A DNA stretch of 64,000 bases, taken from Clostridia bacterium. GTDB lineage: Bacteria; Bacillota; Clostridia; Oscillospirales; Acutalibacteraceae. The notes under the pieces are model-generated. The model did not search any database, was not told the DNA's origin, and saw only the letters and a list, made by a program, of their open reading frames with translations. Positions 52,003 to 61,038 of this stretch are shown piece by piece (within the stretch, counting starts at the first letter, position 1; the number at the start of each line of letters is the position of its first letter). The stretch covers positions 124,001 to 188,000 of the forward strand of contig JAGASD010000035.1 in NCBI GenBank assembly GCA_017621885.1. The letters are read 5' to 3'. The translations under genes and the position numbers were made by a program.

Positions 52003-54102
52003 TCAGTGTGCGCTGAACAAAATCAATTTATCGTTTTTATTCAATTCAACTTCAACCTCACTGAGATCACCGCCGAATATATCCACTATTCCGCCCGGTT
52101 TAACATAACCCAACACAATCGTGGGATTTGCATTAGCTTTATCTTCAACAGATGCTTCGTAAACCGCCCTTACGAGCTGGTCCGCAGTTGTTTTTTCAGG
52201 AACATCGCTGAAATATCTTGAAACCTTCTTAATATAAACCTCTTTACTGCTGAAGCCATCGCTTACATCCTCATCATAAGACAAAATGTCGTTATAGAAA
52301 TCAAATATCTCTTCAACCTCGCTTATCTGTGTAACCATTTTACTTATGTATCTGTTACTGATTACAACGTTATTCACGCTGTAGCTGTTAACAATATCGT
52401 GATGCTTCGGATCTATGATTTCAACAATCACATCAATGCTTTCAATGTCAAAATCAGGATTTTCATCCACCTTCTGTTTTATTATATCACGAACATAAAT
52501 AAGGCTTGCCAGTGCGTTGGCGTCGATATTTTCGTTAAGAGCGGAATCGTCTGACAAAATAAGGATACTTGTATCGTTCTCACATGTAGAAACAAATCTG
52601 TTGATTGTATCACAGATTTTTTCTTTTTCATAAATATCCGCCTCTACGGTTTCTTCAACAAAAGAATAATCCTTGTAGTAGTTCATCTTTTCAAGGCTCT
52701 TTTTGTCGTCTATTACCATTATACGGACAATCTCTGCCTTCTTTTCGCGCCATTCTTTGCTGAAGGACTCAAAACCTGCCATAATATTTTTACACTTGCT
52801 GTTATGACCCAATATGATGATATTTTTTGTTTCCATCTCATAAGCTTTGTTAAGATTTACGTTGAAGGTATCTCTTTCAAAATAATCCTTCTTTTCTATA
52901 TCTTCACCTGACTCAGCGACGTAATAAGCGTGATGCTTTCCGTCTTTTTCCATTATGGTAATAGGCAAAGCGTGATTATGCGTTTTAAGATATTCGGATA
53001 CAAATTCCTGTTCATCCTGTTTTTCACATTTGAAAGAATAAAACTCAGAGCCTCTGTTTGAAAACAACTCGCTATAAACATAGTTAAGCTCGGGCATAAG
53101 ACAGAATTGTGAAAGAATCTGGCCGAGAACCTCGTTTACACGCACGGGGATAATATTACATTTTTGTTCAACCTGCTTCGCTTCAATAATCTTTTCAACA
53201 AGCTTCCATGTCCATTCATCGGTAATTTCAACAATAATTCTCTGATCATTAAAAGAGCTTTCTGCTGCTGTAATATCCGCAACCTGCATCAGAGTTTTGA
53301 TTGTCTGGGCGTTTCCTTTCCCTGCATCTTCAAGCAACTCTTTATGCTCAAATTTGCATATCGTGTTGTTTATATCATTACCGAGAATTATAATCGAACG
53401 TGCTCTTTCAAGCGAAATATCATTAAGTTGCTTTGAAGAGAAAACATCGCCTTCTCGTACTATTACAGTAATATTCTTATGGAATTTGTGCTTGCGAATT
53501 GCTATCTTGCGCGCAATAAACGGAAGATGGGCATACTGCTTTCTGACCGCTGCGTTTTCACGGGCAATTGTGTCTGCAAGGCGTTCTTCAATCTCACTCT
53601 GAATTTCTTCTTTTCTGCCGGGAACAAGAACAACAATTTTTTCTTTAGAACCACAGTAGAGCATATCATTGACAATTTCCGAAGCTCTTGTGTTCCAGTT
53701 AAGAATTACAAAATGGTTGGAAAGAAACAACTTTCTTTTACCTGCATTTGAATTCTCTATAAAATGGGAAATGTAGTTTGTTACATAACCTATCAACGTA
53801 CCCGTAAAGGAAATCATACCCACAATTATAACAAAAAGACAGATAAGGGTTATACCTACACCGGACTTACCTATATCTTCAACCACATAACTGATGCAAC
53901 CTGCATCAAGAATCATTGTAATTGTACAGAATGCCGCTTCAATAAAATTCATTTTTTCGGTGCCGTCCAACGAAAGGGCACTGATTATCCCTGCCGAAGC
54001 AAGGAAGAAAAAAACGTTAAAAAGCATAATTGCCATAACAATGGTGTTGCCCGGATTTTTAACAACCTGAACACTTAACCATTCTTTTAATCTTCTACCC
54101 AC
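52003..54102 (-). CDS. CASTOR/POLLUX-like ion channel
   Basis: 699 residues from a GTG start (SD AAGGAG). Three N-terminal helices contain a pore-like segment (FCTITMILDAGCISYVVEDIG). The large cytoplasmic part has two RCK/TrkA-N-like nucleotide-binding halves: VILNWNTRASEIV with later IIILGND, and NIIILGHNSKCKNIM. This matches the CASTOR/POLLUX (DMI1) cation-channel family, rare but known in bacteria. Probably K+ or Ca2+ flux under ligand control; selectivity is not readable. Adjacent genes give no regulator. Confidence 0.83.
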   Translation of the reverse strand: MGRRLKEWLSVQVVKNPGNTIVMAIMLFNVFFFLASAGIISALSLDGTEKMNFIEAAFCTITMILDAGCISYVVEDIGKSGVGITLICLFVIIVGMISFTGTLIGYVTNYISHFIENSNAGKRKLFLSNHFVILNWNTRASEIVNDMLYCGSKEKIVVLVPGRKEEIQSEIEERLADTIARENAAVRKQYAHLPFIARKIAIRKHKFHKNITVIVREGDVFSSKQLNDISLERARSIIILGNDINNTICKFEHKELLEDAGKGNAQTIKTLMQVADITAAESSFNDQRIIVEITDEWTWKLVEKIIEAKQVEQKCNIIPVRVNEVLGQILSQFCLMPELNYVYSELFSNRGSEFYSFKCEKQDEQEFVSEYLKTHNHALPITIMEKDGKHHAYYVAESGEDIEKKDYFERDTFNVNLNKAYEMETKNIIILGHNSKCKNIMAGFESFSKEWREKKAEIVRIMVIDDKKSLEKMNYYKDYSFVEETVEADIYEKEKICDTINRFVSTCENDTSILILSDDSALNENIDANALASLIYVRDIIKQKVDENPDFDIESIDVIVEIIDPKHHDIVNSYSVNNVVISNRYISKMVTQISEVEEIFDFYNDILSYDEDVSDGFSSKEVYIKKVSRYFSDVPEKTTADQLVRAVYEASVEDKANANPTIVLGYVKPGGIVDIFGGDLSEVEVELNKNDKLILFSAH

Positions 54103-54261
54103 ATCACCATCTCCTTAAAGATTTCGCTTATTTTACGAAATTTATCTTTAAAAGTATACCATACTATACGACAAATTTCCAGCAAATTTGTATTATCCGT
54201 CTTTCGTTTTCGTAAAATATATGTTAGAATATATGTATATTCTTTACAATACGGAGGATTT

Positions 54262-56019
54262 ATGAAAACTGCTAAAAAATCAGGTAACAAGGCATTGTTA
54301 AAACGCTTTTTGCCGTATTACAGACCACACATAAAAACACTGACATTTGACCTTTTCTGTGCCGCGCTCACAACTGTTTGCGAATTGGTTTTGCCTATGT
54401 TTGTAAGATATATTACTGACGCGGCGGTTACGGACATTTCCCTCTTAACTGCAAAAACAATTCTTTCAATCGGCGGAATTTATATTATTTTAAGAATAAT
54501 TGATGCTCTTGCAAACTACTACATGGCATCTGTAGGTCACATAATGGGTACAAAAATGGAAACGGATATGCGCCGCGATATGTTTTCGCACCTTCAGAAG
54601 CTTTCATATTCTTATTATGACGAAACAAAAGTGGGTACAATAATGTCACGCTTTACAAGTGACCTTTTTGACGTAACGGAGTTTGCCCACCACTGTCCCG
54701 AAGAATTTTTCATTGCAGGAATTAAAATAGTTGTTTCCTTCTTCATTCTTTCGTTTATGAACGTTCCCCTGACCCTTATTATGTTTGCAGTTATTCCGGT
54801 AATGGCTGTGTGCCTCAAATATTTCAAGGGCAGAATGAAGGAAAGCATGCGCGAAAGCCGAGTAACTCTTGGTGAGCTCAACGCACAGATTGAAGACAGC
54901 CTGTTAGGCGTAAGGGTTGTTAAGTCATTTGCAAACGAAGGCATCGAAAAAGAAAAATTCAAGGGCGGAAATGAAAAATTCCTCAGAATAAAAGCAATTA
55001 TGTACAAATATATGGGCTCATACAGCTCCGTTAACAGAGTTTTTGAGGGCGTAATGTACATTGTTGTTGCGGTTATCGGTGCATTTTTCCTTACAGCCGA
55101 TAAAATTGACGCGCCCGATTACGTGGCTTATCTTATGTATTCAACTATGCTCCTTACATCCATAAGAAAGCTTGTTGACTTTGTTGAGCAATTCCAAAGA
55201 GGTATGACGGGTATTGAGCGCTTTTCGGAAATACTTGACATCGAGCCTATGATAAAAGATAAAGAAAATGCAATTGACCTTAAAGTAACGAAGGGTGAAA
55301 TCTCCTTTGACAACGTAACGTTCCGTTACTCAGACAACTCTGAGGAAATACTTAACCATATAAACATGGATATTAAGAGCGGTGAAAGCTTTGCCCTTGT
55401 GGGTCCGTCGGGCGGCGGTAAAACCACAATCTGCAACCTTATTCCCCGTTTTTATGAAATTTCAGACGGCAGTATTAAAATTGACGGTATTGATATTAAA
55501 GATGTTACTCTTAAAAGTCTCAGAGAAAACATAGGTATTGTCCAGCAGGACGTTTATCTTTTCTCAGGTACTGTCAGAGAAAATATTGAATACGGCAGAC
55601 CCGGAGCCACCGAAGAAGAAATACGCGAAGCCGCACGCCTTGCAGGTGCAGAGGAATTTATTGACAAGCTTCCCAAGGGCTTTGACACTTACGTTGGTGA
55701 AAGAGGCGTTAAGCTTTCCGGCGGACAAAAGCAACGTATCAGCATTGCAAGGGTATTCCTGAAAAATCCGAAAATACTTATTCTTGACGAGGCAACAAGC
55801 GCCCTTGACAACGAAAGCGAATTTCTTGTTCAGAAAAGCCTTGAGCTTCTTTCAAAGGGCAGAACAACCATAACCGTTGCCCACAGACTCACAACCATTA
55901 AAAACGCAGATAAAATTCTTGTTGTTACCAAAGACGGCATTGCCGAAAGCGGTACGCACGAGGAATTGACTGCAAAAGACGGTATTTATTCAAGTATGTA
56001 TACGATGTACAGAATATAA
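54262..56019 (+). CDS. ABC transporter, fused permease-ATPase (exporter type)
   Basis: 585 residues with six membrane helices (1-310) and an ATP-binding domain (about 340-585): Walker A GPSGGGKTT, Q-loop GIVQQDVYLF, signature LSGGQKQR and Walker B ILILDEATSAL with the catalytic Glu, and the H-loop VAHRL. Such half-transporters dimerise and export drugs, lipids or peptides; the substrate is unknown. Single copy here, so a homodimer is likely. SD ACGGAGG. An intergenic repeat follows before deoD. Confidence 0.93.
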   Translation: MKTAKKSGNKALLKRFLPYYRPHIKTLTFDLFCAALTTVCELVLPMFVRYITDAAVTDISLLTAKTILSIGGIYIILRIIDALANYYMASVGHIMGTKMETDMRRDMFSHLQKLSYSYYDETKVGTIMSRFTSDLFDVTEFAHHCPEEFFIAGIKIVVSFFILSFMNVPLTLIMFAVIPVMAVCLKYFKGRMKESMRESRVTLGELNAQIEDSLLGVRVVKSFANEGIEKEKFKGGNEKFLRIKAIMYKYMGSYSSVNRVFEGVMYIVVAVIGAFFLTADKIDAPDYVAYLMYSTMLLTSIRKLVDFVEQFQRGMTGIERFSEILDIEPMIKDKENAIDLKVTKGEISFDNVTFRYSDNSEEILNHINMDIKSGESFALVGPSGGGKTTICNLIPRFYEISDGSIKIDGIDIKDVTLKSLRENIGIVQQDVYLFSGTVRENIEYGRPGATEEEIREAARLAGAEEFIDKLPKGFDTYVGERGVKLSGGQKQRISIARVFLKNPKILILDEATSALDNESEFLVQKSLELLSKGRTTITVAHRLTTIKNADKILVVTKDGIAESGTHEELTAKDGIYSSMYTMYRI

Positions 56020-56140
56020 TGCAAAATGCAAAATTAAAAATTCAAAATTTCGGAACGCTACGCGTTGATTATAATGCCGACCGCAGGTCCCATAATTTTG
56101 CATTTTGAACTTTGAATTTTGAATTTTTTGGAGGTATCAT
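56020..56140 (+). repeat. Repeat A, copy 3
   Basis: AATGCAAAATGCAAAATT..., TTCGGAACGCTACGCGTTGATTATAATG core, then an inverted tail AATTTTGCATTTTGAAC...GAATTTT. The same core occurs at 21167-21192 and, inverted, at 15115-15138. It lies between the exporter and deoD SD. Confidence 0.7.
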
Positions 56141-56141
56141 T

Positions 56142-56879
56142 ATGGCTAACTACCCCACCCCACACATTAACGCGACTCCTGCTGATTTTGCAAAAACCGT
56201 GCTTATGCCCGGTGACCCTTTAAGGGCAAAATTTATTGCAGAAAATTTTCTTACCGACGCAAAGTTAGTTAACAACGTGCGCGGTATTCACGGCTACTCG
56301 GGCACTTACAAGGGCACACCCGTTTCTGTTATGGCTTCGGGTATGGGTATGCCCTCAATCGGTATTTACAGCTATGAGCTTTTTAACTTCTTTGACGTAG
56401 AAAACATAATCCGTGTCGGCTCGGCAGGTGGTATGAGCGAGAAGGTCAAGGTTCGTGACATTATTATTGCTCAAGGTGCTTGTACAGACTCAAATTATGC
56501 CCATACCTTTAATCTTCCGGGTACATTTGCACCCATTGCAGACTTTAATCTTCTTAAAACTGCGGTTGAAAAGGCTGATGAATTAAACCTCAACTATTGT
56601 GTGGGTAATGTGCTTTCATCCGATGTTTTTTACGGTGATATGAAAGGTGTTTCCGAGGATATGACACCTGCTGCCTTATGGGGAAAAATGGGTGTTTTGG
56701 GTGTTGAGATGGAAGCTGCCGCTCTTTATATGAATGCGGCGCGCTCAGGTAAAAACGCACTTGCAATTCTTACGGTTTCGGACCATCTTCTTACCGGAGA
56801 AAGTCTCTCTGCAGAGGAAAGACAGAACACATTTACAGATATGATGAAGCTTTCACTTGAAACGGCGGTAAGTTTATAA
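56142..56879 (+). CDS. deoD: Purine-nucleoside phosphorylase (DeoD type)
   Basis: 245 residues, hexameric-class PNP. Visible: TPHINATPADFAKTVLMPGDPLRAK at the N-terminus (with the nucleoside-binding His), VRGIHGYSGTYKG, RVGSAGGM, VEMEAAALY and VSDHLLTGE with the catalytic Asp. It releases bases from (deoxy)ribonucleosides as (deoxy)ribose-1-phosphate. SD GGAGG. Its stop overlaps the deoB ATG by one base. First gene of the nucleoside salvage operon. Confidence 0.95.
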   Translation: MANYPTPHINATPADFAKTVLMPGDPLRAKFIAENFLTDAKLVNNVRGIHGYSGTYKGTPVSVMASGMGMPSIGIYSYELFNFFDVENIIRVGSAGGMSEKVKVRDIIIAQGACTDSNYAHTFNLPGTFAPIADFNLLKTAVEKADELNLNYCVGNVLSSDVFYGDMKGVSEDMTPAALWGKMGVLGVEMEAAALYMNAARSGKNALAILTVSDHLLTGESLSAEERQNTFTDMMKLSLETAVSL

Positions 56880-57997
56880 TGAATGATATTAAAAGAGTAT
56901 TTCTTATTGTGCTTGACAGCTGCGGTATCGGTGAAGCACCTGATGCTGACAAATTCGGTGATGCAGGCTGCAGCACAATAAAAACGATTTCACAATCAGA
57001 ATATTTTAACATACCTAATCTTCTTTCTTTAGGCTACGGTGAAATTGACGGGCTTTCATTTTCGGAAAAAGGCTCGTTAAAATCTCACGTTGCAAGGCTT
57101 AAAGAGCTGTCAAACGGCAAGGATACAACAATCGGCCATTGGGAAATTGCGGGTGTTGTTTCAGAAAACCCCTTACCAACCTTTCCTGACGGTTTCCCTG
57201 AAGAATTAATTTCTGAATTTTCCGAAAGAACGGGCAGAAGGGTTATCTGTAATAAGCCTTATTCGGGCACAGAGGTTATTAAGGATTACGGCGAAGAGCA
57301 TTTGAAAACAGGTGCACTTATTGTTTACACCTCCGCAGACAGCGTTTTCCAGATTGCCGCCCACGAGGATATTGTGCCGATTGAAGAATTATATTCATAT
57401 TGCAAAACGGCAAGAGAAATTCTTGAAGGCGAATGGGGCGTAGGCAGAGTTATTGCAAGACCCTTTGAGGGTGAATATCCCTTTAAAAGAACGTCAAACC
57501 GACACGATTTTTCTCTTGCTCCGCCTAAAAAGACGCTTCTTGACGAGTTGAAAGAAAATGGCTTTGATGTTATAGGTGTCGGTAAAATAAACGATATTTT
57601 TGCCGGTCGCGGTCTTACGGAATATGTGTACACCAAAAATAATGCTGACGGTATGGAAAAGACTCTTAAATATCAGAAAAAAGATTTTAAGGGACTTTGC
57701 TTTGTTAACCTTGTCGATTTTGATATGGTTTACGGTCACAGAAACGATATTGAAGGCTACGCAAAGGCTTTCTCGGAATTTGACAGTTGGTTACCCGAAT
57801 TTATTGATGGTATGAGTGACGACGATGTGCTTATTATAACCGCTGACCACGGCTGTGACCCGGGCTTTCCCGGCACAGACCACACACGTGAATACGTGCC
57901 GTTTTTAATGTATGGGAAAAAAATAAAATCCGAAAATGCGGGTACAATTGACGGCTACACCTATGTTTCACAATGGGTAAAAAAGCTTCTGAGGTGA
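56879..57997 (+). CDS. deoB: Phosphopentomutase
   Basis: 372 residues, metal-dependent alkaline-phosphatase-superfamily mutase. VLDSCGIGEAPDADKFGDAGCST near the N-terminus holds the first metal site; ITADHGCDPGFPGTDHTREYVP the second. The phosphate-accepting Thr is in KDTTIGHWEI. It converts (deoxy)ribose-1-phosphate from the flanking phosphorylases into the 5-phosphate. Overlaps deoD by 1 nt; cdd starts 6 nt later. Confidence 0.95.
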   Translation: MNDIKRVFLIVLDSCGIGEAPDADKFGDAGCSTIKTISQSEYFNIPNLLSLGYGEIDGLSFSEKGSLKSHVARLKELSNGKDTTIGHWEIAGVVSENPLPTFPDGFPEELISEFSERTGRRVICNKPYSGTEVIKDYGEEHLKTGALIVYTSADSVFQIAAHEDIVPIEELYSYCKTAREILEGEWGVGRVIARPFEGEYPFKRTSNRHDFSLAPPKKTLLDELKENGFDVIGVGKINDIFAGRGLTEYVYTKNNADGMEKTLKYQKKDFKGLCFVNLVDFDMVYGHRNDIEGYAKAFSEFDSWLPEFIDGMSDDDVLIITADHGCDPGFPGTDHTREYVPFLMYGKKIKSENAGTIDGYTYVSQWVKKLLR

Positions 57998-58003
57998 TAA
58001 TTT

Positions 58004-58411
58004 ATGACTGATAAAGAATTGCTGAATATTGCAATAAATGCTATGGAAAAATCATATTCACCATATTCAGACTGTAAGGTAGGGGCGGCTCTTCTTTGTG
58101 AAAACGGCAAGGTTTTTACGGGAACAAATATTGAAAATGCCGCTTTTTCACCTACAATCTGCGCTGAAAGAGTTGCTGTTTTTAAAGCAATCAGCGATGG
58201 TGAAAAGAAATTTTCCAAAATTGCCGTTGTAGGTGGAAAAAACGGAGTTATAAACGGCATTTTTGCGCCTTGCGGTGTGTGCCGTCAGGTTTTAAGAGAA
58301 TTTTGTAAAGACGATTTTCAAATCATTTTAGGTGAAAGCAAGGAAGAATATAAGGTTGTTACATTAAATGACCTCCTCCCCCTTTCATTTTCACCCGACG
58401 ACGTGAGGTAA
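58004..58411 (+). CDS. cdd: Cytidine deaminase
   Basis: 135 residues, tetrameric-type CDA with zinc motifs CAE (NAAFSPTICAERVAVF) and PCGVCRQVL. It deaminates cytidine and deoxycytidine to the uridines that Pdp then phosphorolyses. The SD (GAGGTGAT) is built from the last codons of deoB. Confidence 0.95.
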   Translation: MTDKELLNIAINAMEKSYSPYSDCKVGAALLCENGKVFTGTNIENAAFSPTICAERVAVFKAISDGEKKFSKIAVVGGKNGVINGIFAPCGVCRQVLREFCKDDFQIILGESKEEYKVVTLNDLLPLSFSPDDVR

Positions 58412-58415
58412 TTAT

Positions 58416-59705
58416 ATGAGAATGTATGATATTATCAAGAAAAAACGTGACGGCAGTGCTTTAAGCAAGGAAGAAATAGATTTTTTCATTAAAGGCTATG
58501 TTGACGGCTCAATCCCCGATTATCAGGCATCTGCTTTTTGTATGGCTGTGTTTTATTCGGGTATGACGGAGGAAGAAACCGCAAACCTTACTTTAAGTAT
58601 GGCACATTCGGGTGATACCGTTGACCTTTCACGCTTCGGCACACTTTCAGCTGACAAGCACAGCACAGGCGGTGTAGGTGACAAAACCACTCTTATTGTT
58701 GCGCCCATCTGCGCTTCTCTCGGCTGTGTTATGGCAAAAATGAGTGGCAGAGGCTTAGGTCACACGGGCGGCACAATTGACAAATTAGAGTCTATTGAGG
58801 GCTTTAACACCTCGCTTTCACCCGATGAATTTTTTAATCAGGTTGAAAAAACGGGCATTGCCGTTGTAGGTCAGACGGGAAACCTTACACCTGCAGACAA
58901 AAAACTGTATGCTTTGAGGGACGTTACCGCAACAGTTGACAGTCTTCCGCTTATTGCATCAAGTATTATGTCAAAAAAGCTTGCGGCAGGTGCGCACAAC
59001 ATCGTCCTTGACGTAAAATGCGGTTCAGGTGCTTTTATGAAAACTCCCGAGGACGCAGAGGCACTTGCAACCGATATGGTAAAAATCGGCAAAATGTGTG
59101 GTAGAAACACAGCGGCGGTTATTACCAATATGAACAGACCTTTAGGCAACAATATCGGTAATGCTCTCGAGGTTCAGGAAGCAATGGATGTGCTTAAAAA
59201 CAGCGGTCCCGAGGATTTGAAAGAGGTTTGTCTAGCCCTCGCAACAGAAATTGTTTCAAGCACAAAGGGAACAAGCCGTGAAGAAGCATCCAATCTTACA
59301 AAAGATTCACTCAAAAGCGGTAAAGCCTATGATAAATTTATGGAATGGGTTAAGGCGCAGGGTGCAACACAAAATGAATTGAGCTTTAAAAAAGCCGATT
59401 ACACACACGATGTGATTTCCGAAACAGACGGATATATTGTCAGCTCCGATGCTGAAAAAATCGGTATTTCTGCCGTAATATTAGGTGCAGGGCGCGAAAA
59501 AAAGGAAGATACCATTGATATGAGCGCAGGTATCATCCTTAATAAAAAAACAGTTGATAAAGTGAATAAAGGTGATGTTATCGCAACACTTTATTCCTGC
59601 AACAAAAATTCCTTTGAGAGTGCTGAAAAGCAATTTCTTGATGCACTGGAGTTTTCTGAAAACGAGCCGACAAATGAGCCGTTGATATATACGGTTGTAA
59701 AATAA
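58416..59705 (+). CDS. pdp: Pyrimidine-nucleoside phosphorylase
   Basis: 429 residues. The phosphate and nucleoside pockets are recognisable in DKHSTGGVGDKTTL, KMSGRGLGHTGGTIDKLESI and VKCGSGAFMK. It cleaves thymidine, uridine and deoxyuridine to base and pentose-1-phosphate, closing the salvage set deoD-deoB-cdd-pdp. deoC is not in the window. SD GAGGTAAT overlaps the end of cdd. Confidence 0.94.
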   Translation: MRMYDIIKKKRDGSALSKEEIDFFIKGYVDGSIPDYQASAFCMAVFYSGMTEEETANLTLSMAHSGDTVDLSRFGTLSADKHSTGGVGDKTTLIVAPICASLGCVMAKMSGRGLGHTGGTIDKLESIEGFNTSLSPDEFFNQVEKTGIAVVGQTGNLTPADKKLYALRDVTATVDSLPLIASSIMSKKLAAGAHNIVLDVKCGSGAFMKTPEDAEALATDMVKIGKMCGRNTAAVITNMNRPLGNNIGNALEVQEAMDVLKNSGPEDLKEVCLALATEIVSSTKGTSREEASNLTKDSLKSGKAYDKFMEWVKAQGATQNELSFKKADYTHDVISETDGYIVSSDAEKIGISAVILGAGREKKEDTIDMSAGIILNKKTVDKVNKGDVIATLYSCNKNSFESAEKQFLDALEFSENEPTNEPLIYTVVK

Positions 59706-59727
59706 CATATATACTAAACAATCAAGT

Positions 59728-59763
59728 AGCGGTGTTTTCTTCGGATAACACCGTTATTTTTTT
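59728..59763 (+). terminator. Terminator of the deo operon
   Basis: AGCGGTGTT-N10-AACACCGTT hairpin (one G-T pair) followed by a T8 run, 22 nt after the pdp stop. Confidence 0.85.
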
Positions 59764-59770
59764 GCTTGTG

Positions 59771-60021
59771 TAGAAAAGCCAACCATCGTAGGAGCTGTGG
59801 CTTGCCCAGCCCGCGAATTCATCGGTTAACTTGGCGGTTTAGGCAAGCCTAAACCCTACGACGGGTGTTGTTCTGATAAAAACAATAGCATAGAAAAACC
59901 GACCACTGTAAGGTACGCATCTATGCGTACCGCGAGAGGTAAAGTGCATCTTTTGAGTCTGTTGTTCAGGAGATTTCATTTTCCTTACTCACGGGACGGA
60001 TGGATCCGTCCCTTACGATGG
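59771..60021 (+). repeat. Tandem MITE-like repeat pair
   Basis: Two head-to-tail copies begin TAGAAAA(G/A)CC(A/G)ACCA at 59771 and 59891. Copy 1 has inverted ends CCATCGTAGG (59783-59792) / CCTACGACGG (59855-59864). Copy 2 has CCACTGTAAGG (59903-59913) / CCTTACGATGG (60011-60021), 9 of 11 bases complementary. Copy 2 carries inner hairpins GGTACGCAT-CT-ATGCGTACC and GGGACGGAT-GG-ATCCGTCCC. No gene in the stretch. Confidence 0.65.
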
Positions 60022-60065
60022 TGTATCCTTCTCAACGACAATTTGTTGACACGTCATAAAAAGCA

Positions 60066-60096
60066 CTCGGTCAAGTCCGTTATGGACTCGACCGAG
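60066..60096. terminator. Terminator of the first amidohydrolase gene
   Basis: CTCGGTCAAGTCC / GGACTCGACCGAG arms with a 5-nt loop, A-rich and T-rich flanks; just beyond the minus-strand stop. Confidence 0.7.
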
Positions 60097-60100
60097 ATTT

Positions 60101-60889
60101 TTAAATATTCAGTAATTTTTCTGCATTTTTATAATAAATTTTTTCTTTATCGTTTTGGGAAATATCAAGGCTTTCAATAAGCCTCATATCCCACGACGGG
60201 GCGTGCCACGGGCAATCGGAGCCGAACAGAATATAATCTGCACCTTTTTTGTCAAAAATGCGCTGAGCGCGCTCTTTTGGCATTGTGGCATAACCGAAGG
60301 CTGTGTCAAAATAGACCGGAATATCACAAAGGTATTTTAAGACGTCTTCACCCATATTGGCAGCTCCCCAGTGGGCGCAAACCATAGGTGAATCAATCCA
60401 CCTTGCAGCCTTTTTCAGGCGCTCGGGTGTTGCGTGATACGGTGCAGAATATCCGAAATCCTCACCTGCGTGAAAAACAACAATCAACCCTAATTCGGAT
60501 ATTTTTTTATAAATAGGCTTCATTTTTTCATCATCAACAAAAAACTGCTGATATTCGGGGTGAAGCTTAACACCTTTAAGCCCCATAGAATGGATTCTTT
60601 CAAGCTCCTCAAGAGCATTTTCAGCGTGGGGATAAACAGATCCGAAGGGTATAATTTCTTCACATTCCTGAGATTTTATAAAATCATTTACGGCAGCCTG
60701 CTGTTTCTCGTTTGTTGCAATACTCAGAGCAACGCTTTTATCCACACTGTCTTTTTTCATTAAAGCTTTAAGGCTCTCAATTGTGCCGTTGGTCTGCGGT
60801 ATAAGTCCGCCCGAAGCAAAGCTCAGCTTTTCAATTGCTTTTTCTGCTATTTTTTCAGGGAATGCGTGTGTATGAAAATCTATAATCAT
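60101..60889 (-). CDS. Amidohydrolase-family (TIM-barrel) protein
   Basis: 262 residues. Metal-dependent amidohydrolase_2 type: DFHTHAFP (metal His), VKLHPEYQQFF, VFHAGEDFG, CAHWGAAN and GSDCPWH with the catalytic Asp. These proteins decarboxylate aromatic acids or hydrolyse lactones or amides; the substrate is unreadable. It is separated from a second member of the family by 149 nt. Confidence 0.85.
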   Translation of the reverse strand: MIIDFHTHAFPEKIAEKAIEKLSFASGGLIPQTNGTIESLKALMKKDSVDKSVALSIATNEKQQAAVNDFIKSQECEEIIPFGSVYPHAENALEELERIHSMGLKGVKLHPEYQQFFVDDEKMKPIYKKISELGLIVVFHAGEDFGYSAPYHATPERLKKAARWIDSPMVCAHWGAANMGEDVLKYLCDIPVYFDTAFGYATMPKERAQRIFDKKGADYILFGSDCPWHAPSWDMRLIESLDISQNDKEKIYYKNAEKLLNI

Positions 60890-61004
60890 TGTTTTTGGAA
60901 TTTGTCGACCTTTCTTTCAGTTAAAAATATTCTTTCTTGTTTTCATATGATAATACCATTTTCTTAAAATTTCAATAAAAATTTATCTGTTTTAACACAA
61001 AAAT

Positions 61005-61033
61005 ACCGCCCTTGCTTCAATTACAAGGACGGT
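61005..61033 (-). terminator. Terminator of the second amidohydrolase gene
   Basis: ACCGCCCTTG / CAAGGACGGT arms (one mismatch), followed by ATTTTTG on the minus strand. Confidence 0.65.
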
Positions 61034-61038
61034 GTTTT

